A DNA stretch of 39,047 nucleotides. Source: Priapulus caudatus (taxonomy: Eukaryota > Priapulida > Priapulimorpha > Priapulimorphida > Priapulidae). The notes below the pieces were generated by a model. The model saw only the letters and a list, made by a program, of their open reading frames with translations. It was not told the origin of the DNA and made no database searches. Positions within the stretch are counted from its first letter, which is position 1. Every line of letters starts with the position of its first letter. Position numbers and translations under genes: made by a program. The DNA is taken from contig NW_014577217.1 of the NCBI RefSeq assembly GCF_000485595.1, forward strand, positions 176,645 through 215,691, in the 5' to 3' direction. Shown here in pieces: positions 20,490 to 29,742 of this stretch.

Positions 20490-20596
20490 ACTTATACTAT
20501 ATACACTATACTATACATACAGCTATACTATATACACTATACTTATACTTCCGCTATACTATACCTATACCTAATACTATACAGCTATACTACACA
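20490..20596 (+). repeat. TATAC microsatellite in block D copy 2
   Basis: CTATACTATATACACTATAC-type units directly upstream of the 41-bp minisatellite. Confidence 0.85.
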
Positions 20597-21195
20597 GGAG
20601 AGAGGGGGGAACAGATACTTATGAAGCTCCATCTCGTAATAACGAACGAGCTCAAAATATGGTATATACTTATAGGAGAGAGGTATACGGGTATATTCTA
20701 TAACAGATACTTATAGCAGTGAATATATACGGGTATCTTATATAACAGTTACTTATAGGAGAGAGGTATACGAGTATCTTATATAACAGTTACTTATAGG
20801 AGAGAGGTATACGAGTATCTTATATAACAGATACTTATGCAGATGGGGTCGTTGTCGTACCAGGTACTACAGATATGTACCCGAGGTAGTTTTAGGTTGT
20901 TTAGTATTATGTTTATATTTTGATTTGAGGTATGTTTAGGGTTAGGGTTAGTATTAGGGTTAGGGTACACTTCTGTAGTACAAGTCTGGTACACTTTGTG
21001 TATACATATATGTACCTCGGGTACATATCTGTAGTACCTGATATGACAACGACCCCTTCAGCGATACTTATAGCAGTGAGGTATACGGGTATCTTACATA
21101 ACAGATACTAATGGTATAGTCTTATAGGAGAGAGGTATACAAGTATCTTATAGAAGAGAGGTAGACGGCTATCTTATATAACAGATACTTATGTA
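20596..21195 (+). repeat. 41-bp minisatellite, cleaner copy
   Basis: Two near-perfect consecutive units at about 20757-20838 (GGAGAGAGGTATACGAGTAT then CTTATATAACAGTTACTTATA), with degenerate units on each side. It is split by the element at 20845-21056. Flanking copies of AGATACTTATG.AGCTCCAT and CTCGTA.TAACGAACGA lie at about 20613-20655 and 21182-21222, so the array itself is bracketed by direct repeats of about 40 bp. Confidence 0.88.
20845..21056. mobile_element. 212-bp TIR element with TTAGGG core
   Basis: Terminal inverted repeats of 44 bp (20845-20888 and 21013-21056) differ at only two positions. They begin GGGGTCGTTGTC and continue CAGGTACTACAGATATGTAC then CCGAGGTA. The core (20934-20966) reads TTTAGGGTTAGGGTTAG, then TATTAGGGTTAGGG. 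It is inserted in the 41-bp minisatellite; a clear target duplication is not visible because the host is itself repetitive. It is non-autonomous: no transposase frame. Confidence 0.92.
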
Positions 21196-21471
21196 GCTCC
21201 ATCTCGTATTAACGAACGACGCAAATTATGGCCCCGGAGACGTGGAGAGGTTCCCGCGAGCATGGTCAGGCCGGTGTTTATGAGGCCATTAGCACGTGTA
21301 CGCAGCAGACTGCGGCAGCGTGTAATGTGTGCCCGCCGCCGCCGCCGCTACGCACAGCTATTACCAATAAACTGCTCCCGTTTCCGCGCCGCGAGTGTGT
21401 GCAGTGTGTGGGGGGGGGGGCGTGTGTGTGTGTGTGTTTGTGTGTGTGTGCGTGTGTGTGTGTGTGTGTGG

Positions 21472-21789
21472 AACCACGGCAACACACAACGCACACACAC
21501 CACACGACCACACGCACGCACGGCACGCGCACGCACGCACGCACACAACACGCGCGCGCGCACGACCACGGCACAAAGCGACGCACGCGCAACGCACGCA
21601 CGCACGCACAGCAGCATCGCACGCCGCGCACACACACACACACACACAACACACACAGAGACACGCACACACGCACGCACGGCACGCACGCACGCACGCA
21701 CACACACACGCACACACAACGGCACGCACGCACACGCACGCACGCACGCACACACACACACGCGCGCGCACACACACACCACGCACGAT
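21472..21789 (-). repeat. (AC)/(GCAC) compound microsatellite
   Basis: Begins immediately where the (TG)n of block D ends (GTGTGTGG, AACCACGGC, AACACACAAC), so strand polarity flips within about 10 bp. Frames through it (HTHT, CVCV) are repeat-derived. Confidence 0.95.
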
Positions 21790-21934
21790 CATACGTGAAG
21801 CCACACGCTAACACGGCCTCTCCGTCACACCCGGAACAAAAACATTTGTTTACATAGTACAGTTTGCGCTCAAGGGCCGCTGCACCAATTACACACGCCC
21901 TTGTTAGATATAACGCCCATTATACATGCTTGTG
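21790..21934. other. Spacer before right arm
   Basis: About 145 bp with no match noticed elsewhere in the window. It separates the AC tract from the start of inverted block C. No gene or RNA is recognised. Confidence 0.5.
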
Positions 21935-22447
21935 TGAGAGTCAGGCCTGCATATCTCACTAGCTATACATACTGATCAGTGATTTTGTGAAATTGTGACC
22001 TTGGGAATCGTAGACACTCCCATCACACACAGCTAAACAATAAAGAACAGCTCTCTTCAGTCCGGTAATAACCTTACCAGATTAATGCACAACGATTCCT
22101 GAGAGACATGATACAAGATTGCGTGCACAGCTTTGCTGGTTGACTCTGAGCGCTGGCGCGGATGAGACGGCGCAGTTCCGCGGATATTCAAGGTATCCGA
22201 CCGCGCCCGCGACCGCGGGATGTTCAAGTATGAAGCGCTGTCCGCAGTTGGAGACGTGCGCCAAATTCAAGGCCGGCGGCGAGTTTTTTTTTCCCAGTCG
22301 ACATAATCGCGTTGCAGGATTTTGACTGTTTGATTGGCTTGTCACTCACGTCACTCATGCAACGTCACGCCTCCTGGATGGTTCAAAAACAGCCGCGTGT
22401 TTGCTTATTTAGCAATGTCATGTACTGTTTATTGTACATACTCTGTG

Positions 22448-22515
22448 GGCGTGATGGATAGGCACCGGCATTTCTTCTGAAAGGTCGTTGGTTCGAATCC
22501 GGTTTGGTTTTTAAT
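22448..22515 (+). other. tRNA-Arg-like segment with B box
   Basis: GGTTCGAATCC (22490-22500) is a perfect B box. Upstream TGATGGATAGG (22452-22462) resembles an A box, at normal spacing. The stretch CTTCTGAAAGGTC resembles an arginine (UCU) anticodon loop plus variable loop. The acceptor stem does not pair and the T stem is weak, so it is not a functional tRNA gene. It is more likely a tRNA-derived, SINE-like pol III promoter within the element. T runs follow at 22508 and 22517. Confidence 0.55.
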
Positions 22516-22671
22516 AATTTTTTGTTTTCTGTATTTCTTCTATCTTTTCCATTTAACTATTGTTTTCTAATAACGGAATATTTGCATGATTGATTTACAA
22601 ACAATATAATATTTTAATGAAAATTTTTTTTAAAATAATTTATTTTCATTATTAGTGTTAATTAAATTTAA

Positions 22672-22731
22672 TTAGGTTCGGTTAGGGTTAGGATTAGGGT
22701 TAGGGTTAGGGTTAGGTTAGGGTTAGGGTTA
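22672..22731 (+). repeat. Internal (TTAGGG)n telomere-type array
   Basis: Eight to nine units of GGTTAGG/TTAGGG with GGATTAGGG and GGTTAGG variants, close to the right end of the 628-bp element. Confidence 0.93.
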
Positions 22732-24424
22732 TTATTGGCAAATAATTGCAATTCTTCGCTATGTTACAATGGGCGTTTGTTCTCTTTGTCAAAGGCAAAG
22801 CAAATCGAAGCAGCCAATCAGCAGGCGCTAAATTCTATGTCGACTGGGAAAAAAACTCGCGGCCGGCGCACGTCTCCAGCAGCGGTCATGGCAGCGGCTG
22901 GTCTGTAGTTTTAGAAGATAACAAATGAAGACATTTTTCTAACTAAGAACTATCGCGGCTAAATAAGAGCAATATACAGACCTTTGAATGTCTTGACTAG
23001 TCAGTCAAAGGGCTTGTTGGGGGTGCCATTATGCAGAGCTTCCATTGAAATGGCCCCACGAAATGTCCAAGTGGAATTGTGTTTTTCGGAACCCCAAAGA
23101 AAATGTCTCCCCTCTTACATGCACTCCCTCCGTGATCAATACGCATTCAGGCGTAAACATAACAGAGATGAAATTTTTGTTGAGTTTGTGGCTCTTGACG
23201 CACGTGCATTTGACGTAGTCAAGATGTTGAAAGCAGCAGCGCTTGAAACGTCTCAATAAAAATAAAATATTCACACAATTTTTTCACAATGATCGAACGG
23301 CCTGTGTGCAAAATAAGGTGAACGCTATGTTGGAAACATATATACGGTTTTAACTTACTGTGACATATCGCGTGACTAAACTGGACACCGACTAAATTGT
23401 GTAAAATGTTCCATGCACCTTAAGAAGATCTGAGAAATTACGAGGTTATCATCGGCAGAACTCCCGCACACCCCGTTACGTTCACAAACTTATATATATA
23501 TGTAACAAACACGACGTGTTGCGAGTTGCGAGGCTGCCTGCGCTCCGATTATCCCATATTCAGGCCTCGCTAAGGCCAAGCAATACACGCGCGCCGGGCA
23601 AGACGTCAGCATACACAGGCTACGTTTATTGGCTAAAACAATCGAGTAAGCGGCTGTGTAGGGATTTTTGGAATTATTAATTTGAAGAAAAACGTCAATG
23701 TTCAACTGAATGACGGCACGTCGTTCCACGTTACCGAGCGGCGAGTGAAAAAAAATGCCGAAAATTTTGCCACTTTGATGGCGAAATGCTCGGCCGGGAT
23801 TTTCATTTTTACGAAAAGTAACAGGCTGGCGAGCGACAGTCAGTCGTACAGTAATTGGTACGTCTGCGGTGAGCGCCTCCATTCATGTCCATCAACGAAG
23901 AAGACGGGCTTGTTCTGATTCATGGAGATCGAAAAATGCAACAGAGGAACGTAGCGCAGGTGCGCTAAAAGCAGCGTGTTATTTTCGTATTGTGGGCAAA
24001 CTCTTCGTCAGGAAACGGTTCTAGCACGGATCAGCAGCAATGCCCGTAGTGTGCCTCGAAGATCGGCCGATTTGGGTGGTCGGGCAATGGCGTCCCCATA
24101 TTTAAAAAAATATGCAACAGACTGGCTGCGGGGTAGGGCCTCGTCATTGCGACGAGACACCAAGTGTCAATCGCTCAGCGGCCTCGTGCATCCATGGCCG
24201 GCATACACGTCGAGAACGAGCACAGAGGGCGTTTGCAGAAGGGAGCGTGTCGAGTGGTACTACGAGTAAGTGTGTCAAACATAACGCACATTCAACTGGG
24301 CGATGCAAGCAAGCGTACTCACAGTCTCAGGCAGTCTATCAATTAAGACCTCTGATTGTTCAATATTCACCGAATATTCAATATTCTCCCTGAGTTTCAA
24401 TATTGTAGACTGCCCTGACAGTAT

Positions 24425-24800
24425 GATGATGAGCACATTTGTGCATGGCAGCCTACACCAGTCCAGCTGTACGGCAGCACCCACACTAGCAGTCACAGAG
24501 CAGAGTGCAAATCACTGGCAGCATAGAGCGATTGGCCAAATACGTTACGCAGTAAACTCTCGCTCTGCCGGCGGCGCCTAGCTAGCTCTAAACCGCGAGT
24601 AGGACAACATCTTCTGACAACAAAGTGTGTGAGGAAAAGAAGAGAAGAGCAGCAGCACAGCATACCGGCGGCGGCTGCCCACATGGCCTAAATTCGTGAC
24701 TGGCACCGCGAGCTGGAGGCATGCGAGAGGCTGGAGCATATCGGCTGTGGTGAGGATGAGGCAGCGCTGGCCAGAATGAATCCCCTTGGTTGTGGTTGTA
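24425..24800 (-). repeat. Block B' of right arm
   Basis: Inverted copy of 17050-17410: GCTAGCTCTA, ACAACATCTTCTGACAACAA, CTAAATTCGTGACTGG, GAGGCATGCGAGAGGCTGGA, GGTTGTGGTTGTAAGT. It leads straight into the satellite. Confidence 0.9.
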
Positions 24801-27647
24801 AGTAGAGGAGGGATGCGGGGCAGGCTGGTAGCATCCGCAGACTGGTCGTGAGAATGAGGGATCGCCGGGCAAGGCTGGCAAAGCATCCCAGACTGGTCTT
24901 GTGGAGAGTGAGGGATGCGGGGCAGGCTGGGTAGCAGTCCCGAGACGGTCTGTGAGCGTGGGGAATGCGGGGGGGCTGGCAGCATCCCAGACTGGTGCTG
25001 CTGAGAGTGAGGGATTGCGGGCACAGCTGGTTAGCAATCCTAGAACTGGTCCTGTGACGCGTGAGGGATGCGGGGCAGGCTNNNNNNNNNNNNNNNNNNN
25101 NNNNNNGAGCTTGATGGATGCGGGGCAGCTGCTGTAGCATCCCAGACTGCTGTGTCTGTGAGCGTTGAGGGAGTGCGCGGGGCAGGCTGCCGTAGCCCCA
25201 TCCCAGTACTGTCTGGGAGAGTGAGCATGCGGGCCAGCCTGTCAGCATCCCAGACTGGTCTGTTGAGGTGAGCGCGATCGTGGCAGGCTCGGTAGCCATC
25301 CCAGACTGGTCTTCGTGAGCGTGTAGGGGATGCCGGGCGCAGGCTGGTAGCCATCCCAGACTGCGTCTTGAGAGTGCAGGGATCGGGGCAGCTGGTTAGC
25401 ATACCCTAGACTGCGTCTGTGAGAGCTTGAGGGCATGCGTGGGCAGCGCTGGATAGCATCCCAGACTGCGCTCTGCTGACGCGTGAGGGATGCCGGCAGG
25501 CTGGTAGCATCCCAGACTGCTCTGTGAGAAGTGCAGGATGCGGGGCAGGTGGGGTACCATCCCAGACTGGGTCTGTCGAGAGTGAGCGGATGCGCGGCAG
25601 GCATGGCGTACCATCCAGACTGGTCTGTGAGACGTGAGGGAATGCGCGGGCAGCTCGGTGCATCCCAGACTCGTCTGTGAGGATTGTGTAGCGGGTAGCG
25701 GCGCGCAGGCTGGACAGTCCTCCCAGACTGGTCTGTGAGCGTGAGGGATGCGGGCAGGCTGGTAGCATCCCAGACTGAGTCCTGTGAGAGCTGAGGAGGA
25801 TGCGGGGGCAGCGCCTGGTAGCATCCAGACTGGTCTTGTGAGCTGAGGATGCGGGCGCAGGCTGGCAGCATCCCAGGACTGCCGTCTGTGAGAGTGAGGG
25901 TTGCGGGCCAGGCTGTAGCATCCCAGTCTGCCGTCTTGTGAGCGAGAGGGCATGCGCGGACGCAGGCTTGGCTAGCTATCCCAAGACTGCGTCTGGGATC
26001 GTGAGGGTGCGGCGCAGGCCTGCAGCATCCCAGACTGTGTCTGCGCGCGTGAGAGTGAGGGATGCGAGGCAGGCTGTGTACCATCCAGAGCTGCAACGTC
26101 TGTGAGATGTGGGGATGCCGGGGCAGGCTTGTAGCATCCCAGGCTGGTCTGTTGAGCGTGAGGATGCGGGGCAGCTGTACCATCCCAGACTGTCTGTGAG
26201 GAGTGCAGGGATGCGCGGGCAAAGGCTTGGCTAGCATCCAGCAACTGGTCTAGTGAGATGGAGGCGATGCGGGGCAGGCTGGTAGCATCCAGACTGGTCT
26301 GTGAGGTGAGAGTGAAGGGATGCGCGGGTAGGCTGCCAGCATCCAGGGCTGGTCTGTGAGCGTGAGGGTGGAGCGCGGGCAGGCTGTTAGCATCCCAGAC
26401 TGGTCTGTGAGATGAGGGATGCGGGCAGGCTGCGTAACCACTCCCAGACTGGTCTGTGAGCAGTGAGGATTGCGGGGCAGGCTCGCGTAGCATCCCAGAC
26501 TGTCTGTCTGTGAGATGAGGGATTGCGGCGGCAGGCTGGTAGGCCATCCACGACTGGTCGCTGTAGAGTAGATGGGATGCGGGCAAGCTTGTAGCATCCC
26601 AGTCGTGGTCTAGTGAGCGTGAGGGATGCGGGGCAGCGCTGGGTTAGCATCCCAGACTGGCTCTGTGAGCGTGAGGGATGCGGCGGCAGGCTGTAGCATC
26701 TCCAGACTGCCGTCTGTGAGAGTGAGGAATGCGGGGCAGGCTAGTAGCATCCCAGACTGCCTGTCTGTAGCAGATGAGCGATGCGGCGGTGCAAGCTGGT
26801 AGCATCCCGAACTGGTTCTTGAGAGTGAGGGATCGAGCAGGCTGGCAGCATCCCAGACTGGTCTGTTGGAGGCTGTGCAGGGATGCGGGCAAGCTGTGGG
26901 TACCATGTCCCAGGACGGGTCTGCTGCAGACGTGAGGGATGCGTCGGGCAGGCTGGCTAGCATCCCAGACTGGTCTGTGAAGCGTTCAGGATGAGGCAGG
27001 CTGTAGCATCCCAGCGCTGGTCTGTCGAGATGTGAGTGATGCGCGTGGCAGCTGGCAGCATCCAGACTGTCTGTGAGACGTGAGGGATGCGGGGGCAGGT
27101 TGGGGTACCATCCAAGGGCTGCCGTCTGTGAGAGTGTAGGGATCGGGGCAGGCTGTCCATCCCAGGCTGGTCTGCTGAGAGTGAGGGATGCGGGGCAGGC
27201 TTGCAGCATCCCAGACTGGTCTGTGAGAGTGAGGATGCGGGCAGGCTGTAGCCATCCCAGACTGTCATGCTAAGCGTGAGGGATGGGGGCAAGCTGGGTA
27301 CATTCCCAGCGTTGGTCTGTGAGATAGGATGCGGGGCAGGCTAGTAGCATTCCCAGACTGCCGTCTGTGAGCTGAAGGGACTCGGGGCAGGCTGTTAGCA
27401 TCCTCAGGCCGTGGTCTGTGAGAGGAGTGAATGCGGGCAGGCTCGGTAGCATCCAGACTGGGCTGTGAGACGTGCAGGGATGCGGCGGCAGCGCTGGCCA
27501 GCATCCCAGGACTGCTTCGTCTGTGAGAGTGAGGGATGCGGGGCAGGCTGTAGCATCCCAGACTGGTGTCTGTGAGAAGTGAGGGATGCGGGGGCAGGCT
27601 GGCTAGCATCCCAGACTGCGTCTGTGCAGAGTGAGCGGTATGCGGCG
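24801..27647 (-). repeat. 48-bp satellite, right-arm block (about 59 units)
   Basis: GAGGGATGCGGGGCAGGCTG, GTAGCATCCCAGACTGGTCT, GTGAGAGT units, the inverted counterpart of 14815-17049. Heavy one-base indels. It is interrupted by a 25-N gap at 25082-25106. Minus-strand frames of up to 331 codons are repeat translations. Confidence 0.95.
25082..25106. other. Assembly gap (25 N)
   Basis: Fixed-size gap inside the satellite, with satellite of the same orientation on both sides. The true array length is therefore unknown. Confidence 0.98.
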
Positions 27648-28299
27648 AGGATGAGGCAATCGCATCAGACGAATGCTGGTCATGCTGTACTGCGGCCGGA
27701 GGACAACCCGACCTTCACCTCACTTCTCAATCGACCCGACTTCCCGTTTCTTTTTTCCTGCTACATACGCAGGCCTTGCGGTGATGCGAAAGAAAAATAT
27801 TTTCCCAGTAAAAAAAAACACACGCGGACTAAGGTTTAGGAGTCGAACCAGCCTACGCAAATTGGTTTCTTATGAAGCCACTAACGAAAAGGGAGGGGTG
27901 CTCAACATGAGTCGGACTAAAAGAACCGGAGTCGCATTAGCAGTATTGATGGTCGCCATCATTCGCAAGCCATGCGCGCACCCCAGCATGAATTGAAAGT
28001 AGCAATAAAAGCCCGATACAGACTGTCAGCGTATGATACTGCAGCGCCGGCGCCGAAGCTATTACAAGCCCGCAGTTACAACAAAACAACAGCAAACCAC
28101 GCCCGCGCGCAGGAGTATCGTCCTTACCCTGTTCACACGATCCATATCTTTTTTTATTTATACGACGAAGAGCGCTTCTTACACTTGCCGATAAGTGACG
28201 CGTGCGTATTTTTTTTTCTCCTGCCGGTCGCGGCCGGCTCCCATAGCCTTCTCTATAGACGTTAAGGGGTGCCAGTTATAAGCAACTGTCAGTCTCATG
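27648..28299 (-). repeat. Block A' of right arm
   Basis: Inverted copy of 11991-12590: AAGTAGCAATAAAAGCCCGA, CTGTCAGCGTATGATACTGC, ACACGATCCATATC, TAGACGTTAAGGGGTGCCAG. It carries the inverted B-box match GGAGTCGAACC (27839-27849). Confidence 0.88.
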
Positions 28300-28587
28300 C
28301 GCACGGGGAAGGGCAGCAGCACAATACACGCCACACGCCACGCACACACGGCCAAACGCGCGCACTACACACACACACACAAACACGCGCGCGCGCACGC
28401 TACGCACCACGCTCGCAACGGCACGCCACGGCACGCATCGGCACGCACGCCACGCACGCCAGCGCACGCACGCACACACTACACACACCATACACACACC
28501 GCACGCACGCACATTCCGCCGCGACGCCACGCCCGCCGCCCGCAATGCACGCACGCACGGCCACGACGGCACGCCACGCACACAACA
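28300..28587 (-). repeat. AC-rich compound tract, outer end of right arm
   Basis: Reverse complement of 11701-11990 including its irregularities (CGGCCAAACGCGCGCACTAC, CCGCCGCGACGCCACGCCCG). The inverted match stops near 28587, where the sequence flips to TG polarity. Confidence 0.88.
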
Positions 28588-28722
28588 CAGTCGTGCGTGC
28601 ATGTGTATGTGTGTGTGTGTGCGTGTGCGTGTGCGTGTGCGTGTGCGTGTGCGTGTGCGTGTGCGTGTGCGTGTGTGTGTGTGTGTGGGTGGTTGGTTGT
28701 GCGTGTGCGCGTGTGCGTGGGT
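28588..28722 (+). repeat. (GTGTGC)n and TG microsatellite
   Basis: About nine regular GTGCGT hexamers flanked by TG runs, then GGTGGTTG. Polarity is opposite to the adjoining AC tract. Confidence 0.93.
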
Positions 28723-28977
28723 GGTTGTATGATGGCTTCGTGTACAGGAAATTGGTGAAGCCCGAGAGTTGATTCAGGTGGAGAGAGATATTCGGGTTTC
28801 TATAACGAACTGTTCTGCCCTGCACAGATTACACAAGAACTACTGTCTAGGCTTGTATCACTATAGCAGTTAATATAGTATTAGTATAGTATTTCCGAGG
28901 AAATGTAATTCTATAATGTCATATAGATTAAGCTCACGCACTGTGAGCATATTTGTATATTGCATTTATATTGTATA
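28723..28977. other. No gene recognised
   Basis: Unique-looking flank between the microsatellite and the MITE. Confidence 0.45.
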
Positions 28978-29506
28978 CAGTAAACACCCGCATAAAAGAA
29001 ACTGGGGATTAAGAACCTCCAGGCTGAAATTGGACCAATAAAGCACCTAGTATATATATAAGAACCACTTCAGCCTGATAAATTAAGCAGGTTCTTATAT
29101 GAAAAAAATACCGAAAATTAAGCTGTGTTATGTTACTGTAATGCAGTTATGCTGACAATGAATTATTGTCTGTACTGTCTACTATTAGTCAAATCAATTT
29201 TCACAGCATTTGACCTTTCATTGTGTTTAATATGATAAGTAAATTAAAGGTGATAAATAAATTAACTCAAATAAATTTAAACAGACATAATTTCTAATAT
29301 TATGCAGTTGCTTAATTAATTAGTGTCAATTATTCACTAATTAGAGCCAATTTTACCTAGATAACGTACACAATATCCTCCCCAAAATTAAGAACCTATT
29401 TAAGAACCTCTTCAGGTTGATTTCTCACTATGTATCATATAATTATATAAGAACCACTTCAGCCTGAAACAGAAAATTACGGGTTCTTTTATGCGGGTGC
29501 TTACTG
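28978..29506. mobile_element. 529-bp pogo/Tc1-mariner-like MITE
   Basis: The left end CAGTAAACACCCGCATAAAA is mirrored by the right end TTTTATGCGGGTGCTTACTG (one mismatch), extending to AAGAA/TTCTT. Both sides are flanked by TA (28976-28977 and 29507-29508), the target duplication of the Tc1/mariner/pogo superfamily, and CAGT termini are typical of pogo/Tigger. The interior is AT-rich and non-coding. The motif AAGAACC..TTCAG.CTGA recurs near 29012, 29061, 29403 and 29450 as subterminal repeats, possibly transposase binding sites (inference). Confidence 0.93.
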
Positions 29507-29544
29507 TATAGCATATATTGTATATTTGTATATTGCATATTTGC

Positions 29545-29681
29545 ATTGTGTGCGTGTTTGTATATTGTGCCTGTGTATTGCGGGATTGTGTTTGTGTGTG
29601 ACCACGCGTGGGTTGGCTGGTGCGTGGTGCGTATGGGGTGGTGCCTTCACCCGTACATGTGTGCGTGCGTGCGTGTGTGTG

Positions 29682-29729
<48 letters not shown>

Positions 29730-29742
29730 AGCGAGCGTGCGT
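29545..29742 (+). repeat. TG then (GTGC)n microsatellite
   Basis: Loose TG/TTTGTG units up to 29660, then about 18 GTGC tetramers with a short TG insert, ending in GCGAGCGAGCG. Confidence 0.92.

Larger units (their letters stand above)
19199..21471 (+). repeat. Block D, copy 2 (2.3 kb)
   Basis: Direct repeat of 9293-11700, displaced by about 9.9 kb. It is the cleaner copy: fewer stray bases, a better-preserved 41-bp minisatellite and an almost perfect inverted-repeat element. It contains a hairpin at about 19581-19608 (AGAAAAAGCTT, GA, AAGCTTTTTTCT) that is also visible in copy 1 and in the relic at 8098-8232. It occupies most of the space between the two palindrome arms. No coding frame is common to both copies. 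Confidence 0.92.
22250..22877. mobile_element. 628-bp TIR element with tRNA-like part and TTAGGG
   Basis: Outer ends GGAGACGTGCGCC (22250-22262) and GGCGCACGTCTCC (22865-22877) are perfectly inverted. Inner ends GCGAGTTTTTTT and CCCAGTCGACATA (about 22278-22304) match the inverted CTATGTCGACTGGG and AAAAAAACTCGC (about 22837-22862). The interior has a tRNA-like stretch (22448-22506), an AT-rich part and a (TTAGGG)n array (22672-22731). No transposase is encoded, so it is non-autonomous. The left-arm equivalent is only a 39-bp hairpin (18858-18896). Confidence 0.88.
21935..24424 (-). repeat. Block C' of right arm
   Basis: Reverse-complement copy of 17411-19198, carrying an extra 628-bp element at 22250-22877. 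A 91-codon + strand frame at 22984-23259 ends directly on an AATAAA motif, but it is broken in the left arm (in-frame stops and shifts) and has no recognisable domain; at most it is a decayed exon fragment. The arms differ enough to show that this is not simply one read folded back on itself. Confidence 0.88.

Noticed and set aside
22448-22515. Functional tRNA-Arg gene
   Set aside because: B box and anticodon-like loop are present, but no acceptor stem pairs and the T stem is mostly wobble pairs; kept only as a tRNA-like segment.
22672-22731. True chromosome end or telomere fusion
   Set aside because: The TTAGGG arrays are short, lie inside elements with inverted ends, and occur in several separate elements, so they are element cores, not a terminus.
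22984-23259. 91-codon frame ending on an AATAAA motif in block C'
   Set aside because: The mirrored copy in block C has in-frame stops and shifts, and no domain is recognised. At best it is a decayed exon fragment.
24578-27609. Series of minus-strand frames of 100-331 codons
   Set aside because: Translations of the right-arm satellite, including one running through the N gap.
11701-28587. Simple missed-adapter (fold-back) read artefact as the sole explanation of the palindrome
   Set aside because: The centre is a 2.7-kb non-mirrored segment and the arms differ by a 628-bp element and by diverged segments. An assembly problem within the satellite is still possible and is reported separately.
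28978-29506. hAT or PIF/Harbinger MITE
   Set aside because: Flanks are TA rather than an 8-bp or TWA duplication, and the ends begin CAGT, favouring the Tc1/mariner/pogo group.
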